From Acidithiobacillus sp. (GTDB lineage Bacteria > Pseudomonadota > Gammaproteobacteria > Acidithiobacillales > Acidithiobacillaceae), in NCBI GenBank assembly GCA_028065135.1, contig JAPTWR010000033.1, positions 1 through 47,802 of the forward strand: a DNA stretch of 47,802 nt, given 5' to 3'. How positions within the stretch are numbered: position 1 is the stretch's first letter; each line of letters opens with the position of its first letter. The translations under genes and the position numbers were made by a program. Shown here piece after piece: positions 26,270 through 36,888 of this stretch. The notes beneath the pieces were generated by a model. It was given only the letters and a program-made list of their open reading frames with translations, was not told the DNA's origin and did not search any database.

Positions 26270-27605
26270 TATCTGCTCCAGAGTCGTTGAGACGGATCAT
26301 TCCCGCCGCGACTGTTTGATGGGTTACTTCATCAATCAGAATAAATGAGCCCGTCGATCGGTTTATATCATAGGCATCAGCGATGAGAGGCCGTTGCATA
26401 TTCAGCGTGATGCTGGCGATGTCGTTCAATTGCAGGGTGTTGACCGGGTGTTTTTGCTGCGTATTGACATCGAGCAGCGCATGGATTTTCGTGACGCGCG
26501 CAGCGACTTGATTGGTCGTGTGTTTCAGCCAGTATTTGCGCCGTGGATCGAACGGCTCTTCTGACAGCCAGCAAACATCGGCCGTGACTGTTTTGAGTTG
26601 GTGGGCCGGATGGTCGGTAGCCGTGAGCATGTCGCCGCGCGAAATATCCAGGTATTCCTCCAGCAACAATGTTACCGACTGACCTACGACTGCCGACTCC
26701 AGCGACCGATCAAGCATCAAAATATTTTTCACGGTCGCGTTCAAACCGCTCGGTTGCACCAAAAGTTTATCACCTTTGCTCACCTTGCCAGCTTCGATAC
26801 GGCCCATATAACCGCGAAAACCGTGGGCCTCATGACCATGGTGGCGCGCCACCAACTGTACCGGGAAACGCAGAGGCTTATCATGGCAATCGTCATAGAC
26901 GCTCAGGGACTCGAGCCATTCGATGAGCGTCGGTCCCTGGTACCAAGGCATCTTGTCGCCCGAAGCAACCACATTGTCGCCCGTTAGGGCGGACAATGGA
27001 ATTGCACGAACATTTTCCAGGCCCATCTGTTGCGCGAATTTCCGGTATGCCTGCACGATGTGTGCATACACGGCCTGATCATAATTCACCAGATCCATCT
27101 TGTTGACAGCGACCACGACATGTTCGATTTGCAACAGGTGGGCGATGGTCGAGTGCCGCTTAGTTTGCTCCAGCAGTGTAATGCGGCCATCATTATTCAA
27201 CTTCATCTTCGAGGCATCAATCAGGATGATGACGGCGTCGGCGGTGGATGCCCCGGTAACCATGTTGCGCGTGTACTGCTCGTGACCGGGGGTGTCGGCG
27301 ATGATGAACTTGCGCTTGGGCGTAGCAAAGTAACGGTAAGCAACGTCGATGGTGATACCTTGTTCGCGCTCGGCTTCCAGGCCGTCAGTCAGCAGCGACA
27401 AGTCGATCGTGCTACCGATGGCGCGCTGGTGCTTGGCACGCGACATCGCCTCCAGTTGGTCGGTAAAAATGCCCTTGCTGTCGAACAACAAGCGGCCTAT
27501 TAGCGTGCTCTTACCATCATCTACTGAACCCGCCGTGATGAAACGCAGTAAACCGTACCGTGTGGCTGGCGTTTGCAGAATGTGTTGAGAAACCGTGGCG
27601 TCCAT
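26259..27605 (-). CDS. cysN: Sulfate adenylyltransferase subunit 1 (GTPase)
   Basis: 448 residues. GTPase motifs: P-loop GSVDDGKSTLIGRLLFDSK, DTPGHEQYTRNM and VNKMDLV, then EF-Tu-like beta-barrel domains. With CysD it activates sulfate to APS, GTP hydrolysis driving the reaction. There is no C-terminal APS kinase domain, which fits the APS-type reductase in this operon. The start overlaps the cysD stop (TGATG); a TTG at 27608 is less likely. Confidence 0.95.
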   Translation of the reverse strand: MDATVSQHILQTPATRYGLLRFITAGSVDDGKSTLIGRLLFDSKGIFTDQLEAMSRAKHQRAIGSTIDLSLLTDGLEAEREQGITIDVAYRYFATPKRKFIIADTPGHEQYTRNMVTGASTADAVIILIDASKMKLNNDGRITLLEQTKRHSTIAHLLQIEHVVVAVNKMDLVNYDQAVYAHIVQAYRKFAQQMGLENVRAIPLSALTGDNVVASGDKMPWYQGPTLIEWLESLSVYDDCHDKPLRFPVQLVARHHGHEAHGFRGYMGRIEAGKVSKGDKLLVQPSGLNATVKNILMLDRSLESAVVGQSVTLLLEEYLDISRGDMLTATDHPAHQLKTVTADVCWLSEEPFDPRRKYWLKHTTNQVAARVTKIHALLDVNTQQKHPVNTLQLNDIASITLNMQRPLIADAYDINRSTGSFILIDEVTHQTVAAGMIRLNDSGADNAS

Positions 27606-28540
27606 CAAAAATATCCTGCTTTCTTGCGGTATTCCATGGATGTTTCCGATGTCTGATCATCCATCCGGGTGGCGCCGCGTTCAGTGATTTTGGTAACGGC
27701 GGTCTCGGCGACGATAGCTTCGACGGTAGTGGCGTCCGATACCACCGGGCAGGTGCATGAAATATCACCGACCGTACGGAAACGCACGATTTTGGTTTCA
27801 ACTACCTCATCTTTTTTGGCTGGTGTCATGGCAGTCAACGGCACCAGAAAGCCATTGCGCGGAATGACTTGGCGTTCATGCGCGAAATAAATCGATGGAA
27901 GTGCTAGCTTTTCGCGGGCGATGTATTGCCAGACATCCAGTTCGGTCCAATTGGAAATCGGGAACACGCGCATATTTTCGCCAGGATGAATGCGGGTATT
28001 GTACAAATCCCAGAGTTCCGGGCGCTGTGCTTTCGGATTCCACTGCCCGAATTCGTCGCGGAATGAAAAAATCCGCTCCTTGGCACGAGCTTTCTCTTCA
28101 TCACGGCGGGCACCGCCAATGCAGGCATCGAATTGGAATTCAGCGATGGTTTCCAGCAAAGTGACTGCTTGCGCTGCATTACGCGAATCGGTTTCCGGAT
28201 TGCGCAGACGCACGGTGCCGCGCTGGATTGATTCCTCGACCAAACGCACGATCAGGCATTCGCCTAACTCAGCGATGCGACGATCGCGAAACTCTATGAC
28301 TTCAATAAAATTATGGCCGGTATCGATATGTACCAACGGAAACGGAAACTTACCCGGACGGAAGGCCTTCTCGGCGATGCGTAGCAGCACTACCGAATCC
28401 TTGCCACCTGAAAACAGCAACGCCGGATTGCTGCATTCCGCGGCGACTTCGCGCATGATATGAATCGCTTCCGATTCCAGCCAGTCCAGATGGTGGTTGC
28501 TGGCGGCATCGATAACCTGTTTTTCAGCTGCGGGGTTCAT
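27605..28540 (-). CDS. cysD: Sulfate adenylyltransferase subunit 2
   Basis: 311 residues, the normal CysD length. PP-loop motif LLFSGGKDSVVLLRIAEKA near residue 40, FPLVHIDTGHNFIEVIEFRD, GGARRDEEKARAKERIFSFR and the C-terminal MEYRKKAGYF. It forms APS from ATP and sulfate with CysN. ATG 28540 overlaps the cysH stop (ATGA). The frame is open upstream to 28702, but that part lies inside cysH. Confidence 0.95.
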   Translation of the reverse strand: MNPAAEKQVIDAASNHHLDWLESEAIHIMREVAAECSNPALLFSGGKDSVVLLRIAEKAFRPGKFPFPLVHIDTGHNFIEVIEFRDRRIAELGECLIVRLVEESIQRGTVRLRNPETDSRNAAQAVTLLETIAEFQFDACIGGARRDEEKARAKERIFSFRDEFGQWNPKAQRPELWDLYNTRIHPGENMRVFPISNWTELDVWQYIAREKLALPSIYFAHERQVIPRNGFLVPLTAMTPAKKDEVVETKIVRFRTVGDISCTCPVVSDATTVEAIVAETAVTKITERGATRMDDQTSETSMEYRKKAGYF

Positions 28541-29277
28541 TCCGTTGGCTCCGATGATCTTGATGACGCTGCCGGTTTGACTCGGATCAGTTTGCCATCG
28601 ACGACATGTAAGCCACACTCTTTGGTCTCCGCAGCTTCCCACCACCAGCGACCAGCCCGGATATCCTGGCCGGGGGAGATGGCGCGCGTGCAGGGGGCGC
28701 AACCAATGCTGGGATAACCTTGATCATGGAGGTGGTTGTAGGGTACCTCAAACTGGCGGATATAATCCCAAACCTCGTCATTGTGCCAAGTGGCCATAGG
28801 GTTGAACTTGTGCAATGTGTGGATTTCATCCCATTGGTGAACAGCGAGACTTTGCCGTGAAAGCGACTGCGCTTGGCGCATCCCGGTTAGCCAGGCCCTT
28901 TTGCCCTGCAATGCGCGCCGCAAGGGCTCGACCTTGCGCATATGACAGCAGGCATTGCGTAGTGCCTGACTCTCATAAAAGGCGTTGGGTCCATGCGCTT
29001 GAACATAATGTTCCACCGCCAGGTCTTCGGGGAAATATATCTTTATGGGAAGAGAATAACGATTCAGGGTTTCCTGCATTAACCGGTATGTCTCCTCCGG
29101 TAAACGACCGGTATCAAGGGTGAATATTTCGATCCAAGGCGCGCGCTTCGCAATTAGATCCGTGAGCACCATATCTTCCGCCCCAAAGCTGGTGGCAAAA
29201 GCCGCCGGGGCGTAGGGCGCATTCTGTAACGTCTCGAAAAGAAGAAGGATGTCTTGTATCTTGGATTTCGTGCTCAT
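28537..29277 (-). CDS. cysH: Assimilatory adenylyl-sulfate (APS) reductase
   Basis: 246 residues. It has both cysteine pairs of the iron-sulfur APS reductase type: C110-C111 (NACCHMRKVEPL) and C193-x2-C196 (IGCAPCTRA), plus the C-terminal catalytic cysteine in KECGLH (C221). The pairs bind a 4Fe-4S cluster in enzymes that reduce APS rather than PAPS. Absence of an APS kinase from the operon agrees. It makes sulfite for CysJI using thioredoxin. ATG 29277 with GAGGAG upstream. Confidence 0.93.
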   Translation of the reverse strand: MSTKSKIQDILLLFETLQNAPYAPAAFATSFGAEDMVLTDLIAKRAPWIEIFTLDTGRLPEETYRLMQETLNRYSLPIKIYFPEDLAVEHYVQAHGPNAFYESQALRNACCHMRKVEPLRRALQGKRAWLTGMRQAQSLSRQSLAVHQWDEIHTLHKFNPMATWHNDEVWDYIRQFEVPYNHLHDQGYPSIGCAPCTRAISPGQDIRAGRWWWEAAETKECGLHVVDGKLIRVKPAASSRSSEPTE

Positions 29278-29284
29278 GGACTCC

Positions 29285-30988
29285 TCACACTCTTTCCGTA
29301 TGTCGATGATTGGGGTTCGACGGTAATAAATCCTGTCGCTGAACAAAGTCCCCAAAAGTCTCGCCGGGCCGACGATGGTCAGCAAATCGCACCAACAACG
29401 GACGTAGTGCCTCCAACAGTGCCTCCTCTCCCATGGCCTCCCGGTAAAGCGTATTAAGGCGCATGCCCGCCCGATCGCCGCCTAGGTAAAGGTCGTAAAG
29501 ACCGGGCGCTTTGCCAACCAGGCCGAGTTCTGCAAGATACGGACGGGCGCAACCATTCGGGCACCCTGTCATCCGTACCGTCAGCGCTTCTCCTTCGAGG
29601 CCGACCTCTGCAAGCAGGGCCTCCATATGATCCAGAAAAACGGGTAGATAGCGCTCAGCCTCGGCCATCGCCAAGGGGCAAGTCGGCAGAGCCACGCATG
29701 CCATCGCGTGGGTACGGATAGGAGCGAGATTCAGCAGCCTGTCGAGTCCGTATTCAGCGAGCACCGCTTCGATATGTGAACGCTCCGCGGGGGAAACGCC
29801 AGCAATAAGCAGATTTTGATTGCACGTCAGTCGAATCTCGCCACGGTGCAGGCGGGCGAGTGCGTCCAACCCGCTCAAGAGCGGGAAGCCACCTTCAATA
29901 TCCGCAATACGGCCGCTAGGGATGAATAATGTCAGACTACTTGTCCCATCATCATTCTCGAACCAGCCGAAACGGTCTCCCGAAGTTTCGAAGTGAAACG
30001 GACGTGGTGGGGACAAGGAAAAGCCCGTGTGTTGTTGTACCTTCTGCATAAAGAAGCCCAAACCCATACGGTCCACCGTATATTTAAGTCGGGCATGACT
30101 GCGGTCACTCCGATCCCCATAGTCACGCTGGATGGTAAGCACGGCTTCGGCAACAGCCAGGGCCTGCTCCGGAATACAGAATCCGCAAGTATCCGCTAAC
30201 CTCGGATAGGTATCAGGCTTGTTGTGGCTGCGTCCCAGGCCTCCCCCAACGCACACATTAAACCCCGCCAACCGTCCATCCTCGTGTATGGCGATAAACC
30301 CCAAATCCTGTGTGAATACATCGACATCGTTGTGCGGTGGTACAGCAATCGCGATCTTGAATTTGCGGGGCAGATAAGTCGGTCCATACAGGGAATCCTC
30401 TTCCGGGGAAGCGGTCACTCGTTGGCCGTCGAGCCAAATTTCATGATAGGCATGGGTCTGCGGCAACAAATGCTCGGCAATTTCCTTCGCCCATCCGTAC
30501 ACTTCAGAATGTTGAGCGGAATGCTGAGGGGCGGAACTGACGATGACATTGCGATTAACGTCACCGCAGGCACTGACGGTGTCGAGCAGGACCTTGTCGA
30601 GAGCCTGCAGCGTCGACCGGAGATGGGTCTTGAGCAACCCATGGAATTGTATGCTCTGTCTGCTGGTGATACGCAGACTATCATTGCCATAGGTGCGGGC
30701 AATCTCACTTAAGACCAGCCATTGCGTCCCATTTAATATACCTCCAGGCAAGCGCAACCGGGCCATGAATTGATACAAGGGCTCCAATTTCTGTTGATGG
30801 CGTTCCGCCCGCAGATCGCGATAGTCCTGCTGGTAAATGCCGTGGAACTTGATGATCTGGACATCATCCTCCGCCACTGCGCCAGTAACAGGATTACGCA
30901 AACTCTCCCGCAACGTACCACGCAGTCCACAACTCTCCGCCTTGATCCGCTCCACGTCGGAAGGCGTTTTGCCTTTAGTAAACGTCAC
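29285..30988 (-). CDS. cysI: Sulfite reductase hemoprotein subunit
   Basis: 567 residues, full length. The siroheme and 4Fe-4S ligands are the cysteines in CVALPTC (C431, C437) and TGCPNGC (C476, C480). Two related ferredoxin-nitrite/sulfite reductase halves are visible ([14 protein letters not shown] near 110 and [14 protein letters not shown] near 395). It reduces sulfite to sulfide with electrons from CysJ. The start overlaps the cysJ end by 14 bases. Confidence 0.95.
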   Translation of the reverse strand: MTFTKGKTPSDVERIKAESCGLRGTLRESLRNPVTGAVAEDDVQIIKFHGIYQQDYRDLRAERHQQKLEPLYQFMARLRLPGGILNGTQWLVLSEIARTYGNDSLRITSRQSIQFHGLLKTHLRSTLQALDKVLLDTVSACGDVNRNVIVSSAPQHSAQHSEVYGWAKEIAEHLLPQTHAYHEIWLDGQRVTASPEEDSLYGPTYLPRKFKIAIAVPPHNDVDVFTQDLGFIAIHEDGRLAGFNVCVGGGLGRSHNKPDTYPRLADTCGFCIPEQALAVAEAVLTIQRDYGDRSDRSHARLKYTVDRMGLGFFMQKVQQHTGFSLSPPRPFHFETSGDRFGWFENDDGTSSLTLFIPSGRIADIEGGFPLLSGLDALARLHRGEIRLTCNQNLLIAGVSPAERSHIEAVLAEYGLDRLLNLAPIRTHAMACVALPTCPLAMAEAERYLPVFLDHMEALLAEVGLEGEALTVRMTGCPNGCARPYLAELGLVGKAPGLYDLYLGGDRAGMRLNTLYREAMGEEALLEALRPLLVRFADHRRPGETFGDFVQRQDLLPSNPNHRHTERV

Positions 30989-32732
30989 GGTGATACCTCC
31001 CGGCCTGCTTCAATTCCAAAATATATTCTTCGGCTTGCTCTAACGTGCGACCAGAAAGCTGAATGATCTCGACCAAGGTTCGTTGTACCGATCGGCCCAT
31101 CGCTTCGGCACCGCAAACATACACGGCGGCACCTTCCTCAAGCCATGCGTACATGTCACCAGCGCGCGCTCGTAACTGATCTTGTACATATACCTTGTGT
31201 TCCTGATCACGGGAAAAGGCGACGTCCATTCGGGTAAGACGCCCATCCTTGAGCCAACGCAGCCATTCTCGCTGATAGAGAAAATCGGTGCTGAAGTGAC
31301 GATCCCCGAAAAAAAGCCAGTTTCCCCCCCCTGCGCCCAGTGCCTCGCGTTCTTGCAGGAATGCCCGAAAGGGAGCTACTCCTGTTCCCGCACCGATCAT
31401 GATCACCGCTTGTTCTGGATCTTCGGGTAGTCGAAATTCGGCGTTTGGCTCAATGGATACCGGCACAGGTCCACCGACGGCAACACGATCAGCCAAAAAG
31501 GTCGAAGCAACCCCCATGCGTTCCCGTCCATGACTGGTGTAACGCACCGCGGCGACAACCAGGTGCATCTCGCCCGGTGCGGCCATCAAGCTCGAGGCGA
31601 TGGAATATCGCCGTGGCGGCAATGGTCTCAGGCAGTCGACAAAGGCTTGGGCATCGGGTGCATCAACGGGATACTGATCGACGATATCGATGATTTCCCG
31701 GCCATCCATCCAAGAGATGAACCCGTTGATATCCCGCTCGGCAAGCACGCTTCGCAATTCCTTCGTGTTGCCAAGGCTCGCATATCGTTCCAGAAAAGGT
31801 CGCGTGAGTTTGGTGATTTCATAGTGCGTAGCGAGGGCCTCCATCAACGGTGTTTCGCCGTGCCGAGCCTGTACGGGAGCACGGGGATCCAGTTTGAGCC
31901 GATCGAGCAGTTCCTCCACAAGTTGCGGTGGGTTGGTCGGATTTACGGAAACAATATCACCCGGCACATAGTGGAGACCCGATCCATTGAGATCGAGTTC
32001 GAGATGCCAGACTTCCCGGCTTGATCCGTGACCTGAGAGCCTGACCTTCTCCACCAATGCGGCAGGGAAATAGGTATGGCCAAATCTTCCCTTCCCCAAA
32101 ATGGAGGTCGGAAGCGGCGTAGACGGCCGCGCGGTGACAGTGGCTAGGATCTGCTCCATCCAGTGCGTGGCACGCTCTTCGTAATCAACATCGCAATCGA
32201 CCCGAGGAAGCAAGCGCTTGGCGCCGGCAGCAGCGAGGGCGGTATCAAACTCCTTTCCGACTTGGCAGAATCGTGGATAACTCGCGTCACCCAATGCCAG
32301 CACAGAAAAACGGAGATGACGCAAGTCCGGCACTTGGTTACCCGTCAAAAAGGTATGAAGGGCGCGGGCGGTATCAGGGGGATCACCATCACCATGCGTA
32401 CTCACAATGACGAGCAAGGTGCGATCCTGCCGCATCCTGGCGCGACTATAAGTTAGCATGTCCTGGAGGTTTACCTGTACGCCGGAAGCTCGTGCCTTAG
32501 TTACCAGGGCCTCCGCCAACCGCTTGGCATTGCCGGTCTCCGTGCCGAACAAGATGGTGACATGCTCATCGATACCATCTGATGTTCCTTGAATATTGGC
32601 CGCATTTCCAACTCCTGTCAGGTAACCGCCGACCCAGAGTAGTTGCTCGCGGCTCAAGCCTTCGGCGAAACGCTGCAATTCTTTCCTTTTGGAGGAATCC
32701 AGCGGAGTGTCCAACGGTTGAAGCGATTCCAT
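30975..32732 (-). CDS. cysJ: Sulfite reductase flavoprotein subunit
   Basis: 585 residues. N-terminal flavodoxin domain ([15 protein letters not shown] from about residue 62, [12 protein letters not shown]), middle FAD domain (RRYSIASSL near 365), and NADPH-binding C-terminus ([18 protein letters not shown] near 435, ending RYHRDVY). It passes electrons from NADPH through FAD and FMN to CysI. It lies 54 bases after the unknown 143-aa gene, which may start the transcript. Confidence 0.95.
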   Translation of the reverse strand: MESLQPLDTPLDSSKRKELQRFAEGLSREQLLWVGGYLTGVGNAANIQGTSDGIDEHVTILFGTETGNAKRLAEALVTKARASGVQVNLQDMLTYSRARMRQDRTLLVIVSTHGDGDPPDTARALHTFLTGNQVPDLRHLRFSVLALGDASYPRFCQVGKEFDTALAAAGAKRLLPRVDCDVDYEERATHWMEQILATVTARPSTPLPTSILGKGRFGHTYFPAALVEKVRLSGHGSSREVWHLELDLNGSGLHYVPGDIVSVNPTNPPQLVEELLDRLKLDPRAPVQARHGETPLMEALATHYEITKLTRPFLERYASLGNTKELRSVLAERDINGFISWMDGREIIDIVDQYPVDAPDAQAFVDCLRPLPPRRYSIASSLMAAPGEMHLVVAAVRYTSHGRERMGVASTFLADRVAVGGPVPVSIEPNAEFRLPEDPEQAVIMIGAGTGVAPFRAFLQEREALGAGGGNWLFFGDRHFSTDFLYQREWLRWLKDGRLTRMDVAFSRDQEHKVYVQDQLRARAGDMYAWLEEGAAVYVCGAEAMGRSVQRTLVEIIQLSGRTLEQAEEYILELKQAGRYHRDVY

Positions 32733-32786
32733 ATCATCCTCAAATTTTTTACGATTACGCTTATATTCATTTTCACCCAGGAAACG

Positions 32787-33218
32787 TTAGTAAGAATAAT
32801 CACTTAGGATCGTTGGCGTATCCATAGGTGTATTGTTGCGCGTGCGAGCTCGATCAACCATGCGGGCAATGAGCGCGATTTCATGCGCGACACAGTATTG
32901 TTTTCTCGTCAGGCCCCACTCCCGCAACTCATCAAGATCCAATCCCACGTCGTCGCAGGGTACATCGAGCTCCTTACACGTCTTGCTATCATTGAGGAAT
33001 CCGGCCATTTCGGCGATCTGATTGTTTCCTAACACAGCTATAGCCATATCTATAGAAAGTTGGGCCGCCCCTGCCAGCTGTTCTCCAACCGCAATTGTCG
33101 CGGCGTTCAAGCTGCTTATTCGGACAAGCGCCGTAGCGCGTTCGACGGCGCTTTTTCGGTTGATCATCCCCATTCGGCACTCCTTATCCAAAATGATGCC
33201 ATCGCTTTCCTTGGCCAT
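32787..33218 (-). CDS. Hypothetical protein upstream of cysJ
   Basis: 143 residues, mainly helical and acidic in the second half (CDDVGLDLDELREWGLTRKQ), with three cysteines (KTCKELDVPC and QYC). No family recognised. An internal ATG at 33170 is an alternative start. It is the first gene in the cys operon direction, 54 bases from cysJ, so it is probably co-transcribed. A role in sulfur assimilation is only suggested by position. Confidence 0.6.
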   Translation of the reverse strand: MAKESDGIILDKECRMGMINRKSAVERATALVRISSLNAATIAVGEQLAGAAQLSIDMAIAVLGNNQIAEMAGFLNDSKTCKELDVPCDDVGLDLDELREWGLTRKQYCVAHEIALIARMVDRARTRNNTPMDTPTILSDYSY

Positions 33219-33451
33219 ATGCTCATCTTTCTTCCTGGGGTCCTAGGTTAAATCCAAGGCCTAGAAAGACGGGGCAGGCTGGTCCACGTCGCCGCGCCTC
33301 CGGCAATGATGCATCATCGGCCCATCATCCGTACGGCAGCGCTCGGATTCCCACGTTCATCAAGGGCTTGATTCTAAGTACCAGCGCACGAAACCGGAAA
33401 GACTGATATATTATATCTATATGCTGATTAGTTTTAGTGATTGATGACCTA

Positions 33452-34185
33452 ATGAACCTACAACAACCCTGTTCTATTTGCGTGATGGCACACCAGAACT
33501 TCAGGGTTTCTGCCGTGGCCGACAGCTTGCATATGTCGCAGCCTGGAGTGAGCAAGCAGATCCAATCCTTGGAAGATGAGCTCAACATCGAGCTTTTCTT
33601 GCGTAGGGGAAAACGAATGATCGGAAGAACCCCAGAGGGTGAAAAGGTCTTTTACCTTACCCAACAGGCTATACGCGTCATAGAAAACATCCGAAAAGTG
33701 GGACAGAACTTTTCGGATGGAGAACGTGGAGAATTCATGGTCGCCACCACACCATTATCACCTACGACCAATCTGTTGCGGGGTGCCCTCTGATCGATGA
33801 AGCTTTTGTCCATCACGGACTGTCACCCAGTATCGGGCTTTCAGCTATCGATTTGGATGTCATTAAGATCTATGCCGAACTGGGATTGGACACTGGTATT
33901 GGTATTGTAACCAGTATGGCCTATGATCCTATGCGGGATTTAAATCTTGGTATGGTTGGTGTGAGCCACCTCTTTGATCCGAGCATCACTTACCTCGCAT
34001 TAAGAAAAGAGACTTATTTACGTCAGTATTCGGCCGCCTTCATAGAAATGTATGCACCTCAACTGGATCGCATCTCAGTGAATAACGCGCGGGACACCGC
34101 AAGAGCTTCCAGAAATATATCGCCGTTGCCAACTCACAACAGATCTTGCGGTATTGCCGCCAAGAGGTCTCTCTCGTGTCGCTGA
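33452..34185 (+). pseudogene. CysB-type LysR regulator with internal deletion
   Basis: The N-terminal 105 or so residues match the intact paralogue at 41988 (MNLQQ, HQNFRVSA, SQPGVSKQIQSLEDEL, VATT). The first frame stops at 33793. The C-terminal part continues in another frame from about 33785 (LIDEAFVHHGL, DVIKIYAELGLDTGIGI, YDPMRD, LFDPSITYLALRKETYLRQY). About 95 residues of the effector domain (paralogue positions about 110-204) are missing at the junction. It is divergent to the cys operon, the classical place for its regulator. A DNA-binding fragment might still be made. Confidence 0.85.
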
Positions 34186-36356
34186 ACCTTCATAACCACC
34201 GATTCCTGGTGCCGATAGGCATCGTTGGCGCCGTATATCGTATAATGGAACGATCGATTGGGCCCTTAGTAGATCTCCTGATCCGGTTGTGGCTGGCGAA
34301 GGTCTTTTTTGTCTCTGGGGTGTTAAAAATTTTCGATCTAAGCAACGCACCCTATCTGTCCCATGTTGCGTACCCCGTGCCTTGGGTAGAACCACTCAGC
34401 CCTACCTACTTGGGGGCGGCGATACAGATGGTCATCCCGGTATCGCTCGCGCTGGGGTTGGCTACGCGGTGGGCAGCGCTGTACATGCTCATTCTCGTAT
34501 TGGTGGTCCAGTTCAACTACCTCGCTTTGGATATCAATCTATACTCGGCGGTACTGTTTGGCTGGTTCGTGATCTGTGGCGCAGGGCCACTGTCACTAGA
34601 CCATCTCCTCGCGCGCGGATTGGGAGATACCGCGCTGCCTTTCGCCACGATTTTGACCCGCTTGGCAACTGCCGTCACACGGTATCTCAAGCCGTTCTAT
34701 CAATTGTTGATACGGCTGTGGCTTGGTGCGGCATTGCTGGCGGTAAGTACGGGAGCATCTATACCAATTAGCCTGGTAAAACTGCTGCCAGAAAAATCGC
34801 TTGCCCATTTTACACCAACCCCTACGATGGCCCTGACGTGTGCGACGTTCGTCGCGCTCGGCTTTGTTGCTCGTCCCGCCGCGCTAGTGCTTATCATGAC
34901 CATTGTCGGTATGCACATAACCGGCTCGGTTGGTCCAGCGGACGTATATTTCGTGATGACGCTCGCGCTCGTCGGCTTGTATGGGCCCGGCAAACTATCA
35001 CTCGATGTATGGATCCTGGGGGTCCTTCCACAGATCAGCGGCAAGCCAACACTTTCTCCGGAAGAGACCTCGCGTGTGGTGATTGTGGGCGCAGGCTTTG
35101 GCGGACTGACCTGCGCGGCGAAATTGGCAAGAACACCGGTGCAGGTGACCTTGATCGATCGTCACAACTACCACTTATTCCAGCCGTTGTTGTATCAGGT
35201 CGCCACGGCCTCGTTGTCTCCCGCCGATATTGCCGCCACGGTGCGTGGCCTGTTTTGCGATCATTTCAACGTGCGAGTACTACTGGGTCAAGTGACCGGG
35301 ATAGATACCGCTCAGCAGGAGGTGCTCATCGGGAGACGACATATACCATATGACCATTTGGTGCTCGCCACGGGTGCATCCCACAGCTATTTCGGGCATG
35401 ATGAATGGGCTTCTTATGCGCCTGGATTGAAAACCATCGATGATGCGGTGGAGGTCCGGCGACGGATTCTCTCTGCCTTCGAACGTGCGGAAGCCGCCGA
35501 AGATCCCATTGATCGGCAGAGCTTGCTCACCTTCGTGATTGTAGGGGGCGGACCGACGGGGGTCGAGTTGGCAGGAGACATCGCCGAACTGGTCCGCTAT
35601 GGCATGGAAAAGGAATTTCACCATTTCGATCCAGCCAGCGCACGCGTGATTTTGATCCAGTCCGCTCCGCGCCTATTGCCTCTCTTCCCCGAGATATTAT
35701 CGGAGAAGGCGAAACGCTCACTCGAGCGGCTGGGCGTTGAAGTCATACTGAAAAGCAAGGTAAAGCACATTGATCAAGAAGGGGTGCTCATCAATGACAA
35801 ACATCTGGCAGCGCGCACTGTGTTGTGGGCGGCAGGCGTCGTGGCATCGCCGGCGGCACAGTGGCTTCATACTTCGGCCGATCGTAGCGGACGGGTAAAG
35901 GTCGAGCCGGATCTTTCAGTACCTGGCCTGCCAAACGTGTTTGTTATCGGCGATACGGCATTCGTCAATGCCTGGAAGGGGAAACCGGTGCCAGGCCTGG
36001 CACCGGCAGCAAAACAAGGCGGGGCCTATGTGGCAAGGACCATTCGCAGGAAATTGCAGGGACGACCCGCTCAACCACCATTTGCGTACCGCCACATGGG
36101 CAGCCTCGCCACCGTCGGCAGAAAAGCGGCGGTGGCAAGCTTCAACGGCGTGAATATGAGCGGGGCACCGGCTTGGTGGCTATGGGGCATGATTCATGTG
36201 GCGCTCCTGGTCGGTTTGCGCAACCGAATCTCGGTGATGTTCAACTGGTTCTGGGCCTATCTCACCTTTAAACGAGGGACACGTCTGATTACGGGTGACG
36301 ATCTGTCGTCAGAAAGCAAAATACATTCCGCCGTCAAAGGCTTCGATCAACCTTAA
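34176..36356 (+). CDS. DoxX-DoxX-type II NADH dehydrogenase fusion protein
   Basis: About 726 residues. Residues 20-145 and 170-285 are two DoxX-like four-helix membrane units (LLIRLWLAKVFFVSGVLK and LLIRLWLGAALLAVSTG start each). From about 298 a full NDH-2 follows: FAD motif VVIVGAGFGGLTCAAKLA, LIDRHNYHLFQPLLYQVATA, NADH motif FVIVGGGPTGVELAGDIAEL, VFVIGDTAF, and a C-terminal membrane-binding part (WWLWGMIHVALLVGLRNR). It should oxidise NAD(P)H or a related donor and reduce quinone, anchored by the DoxX part. GTG 34176 has AGAGG upstream; ATG 34245 is an alternative with no ribosome site. The start overlaps the cysB remnant. Confidence 0.85.
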   Translation: MSLNLHNHRFLVPIGIVGAVYRIMERSIGPLVDLLIRLWLAKVFFVSGVLKIFDLSNAPYLSHVAYPVPWVEPLSPTYLGAAIQMVIPVSLALGLATRWAALYMLILVLVVQFNYLALDINLYSAVLFGWFVICGAGPLSLDHLLARGLGDTALPFATILTRLATAVTRYLKPFYQLLIRLWLGAALLAVSTGASIPISLVKLLPEKSLAHFTPTPTMALTCATFVALGFVARPAALVLIMTIVGMHITGSVGPADVYFVMTLALVGLYGPGKLSLDVWILGVLPQISGKPTLSPEETSRVVIVGAGFGGLTCAAKLARTPVQVTLIDRHNYHLFQPLLYQVATASLSPADIAATVRGLFCDHFNVRVLLGQVTGIDTAQQEVLIGRRHIPYDHLVLATGASHSYFGHDEWASYAPGLKTIDDAVEVRRRILSAFERAEAAEDPIDRQSLLTFVIVGGGPTGVELAGDIAELVRYGMEKEFHHFDPASARVILIQSAPRLLPLFPEILSEKAKRSLERLGVEVILKSKVKHIDQEGVLINDKHLAARTVLWAAGVVASPAAQWLHTSADRSGRVKVEPDLSVPGLPNVFVIGDTAFVNAWKGKPVPGLAPAAKQGGAYVARTIRRKLQGRPAQPPFAYRHMGSLATVGRKAAVASFNGVNMSGAPAWWLWGMIHVALLVGLRNRISVMFNWFWAYLTFKRGTRLITGDDLSSESKIHSAVKGFDQP

Positions 36357-36383
36357 ATCCCCAATCGTCACTCCGGAGGTCTC

Positions 36384-36563
36384 ATGGCAAACACACCCAC
36401 ATCTAGATTGCCCTATACTGTGCCGGTTAGAGATGATGCCGATATATTACAGAAGTTTCGACATCGGCAGAGGTCCACATTTCATGAAACACGAGGAAAA
36501 TCATATGAGTTCTCAAGCAGAGAAAGCGGAAACACGATACCTTGCTGCCCTGGAATCCGCTAA
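36384..36563 (+). CDS. Short ORF before the TraD-like gene
   Basis: 59 residues with a good ribosome site (GGAGG, 5 bases before ATG 36384), overlapping the next gene in another frame. The first 25 residues (TSRLPYTVPVRDDADIL) look protein-like; the rest is the shadow of the overlapping gene. It is probably the start of a gene whose remainder was lost. Confidence 0.3.
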   Translation: MANTPTSRLPYTVPVRDDADILQKFRHRQRSTFHETRGKSYEFSSRESGNTIPCCPGIR

Positions 36564-36888
36564 AAGAGCCAAAGAAATCCTCATCGGCATCCGCGAAAAA
36601 CAAGATCGCAAAAAGAGAACCGCCGCCCGCAAGAGCATTAACCATAAACGATTCCTTGCCGGGAGCCTAATGGAGATCGCCGGGCTTCTTGAAACAGATG
36701 AGGGCCTCCTCCTGGGTGGCCTCATGGCGTTGGCCAAAACCATGAATGATCCCACTCAAGACGCCACCTTGGTCATTTGGAAACAGCACGGCGAGGCCGA
36801 ACTCGCGCAACGCGAGACCATGCGCTTCAAAAAAGCCATTAACAAAACCGCCGAGGCGAAGCATCCTGGCGCTGCGGCGATGGAGTAA
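36505..36888 (+). CDS. TraD-like conjugal transfer/mobilisation protein
   Basis: 127 residues. An N-terminal coiled, lysine-rich part is followed by a TraD-family (small mobilisation TraD) pattern: RKKRTAARKSINHKRFLAG, then ETDEGLLLGGLMALAKTM. Such genes normally sit next to a relaxase traA/mobA, absent here, so this is an orphan of a former mobilisable element. ATG 36505 is used; ATG 36484 is also in frame. Confidence 0.6.
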   Translation: MSSQAEKAETRYLAALESAKRAKEILIGIREKQDRKKRTAARKSINHKRFLAGSLMEIAGLLETDEGLLLGGLMALAKTMNDPTQDATLVIWKQHGEAELAQRETMRFKKAINKTAEAKHPGAAAME

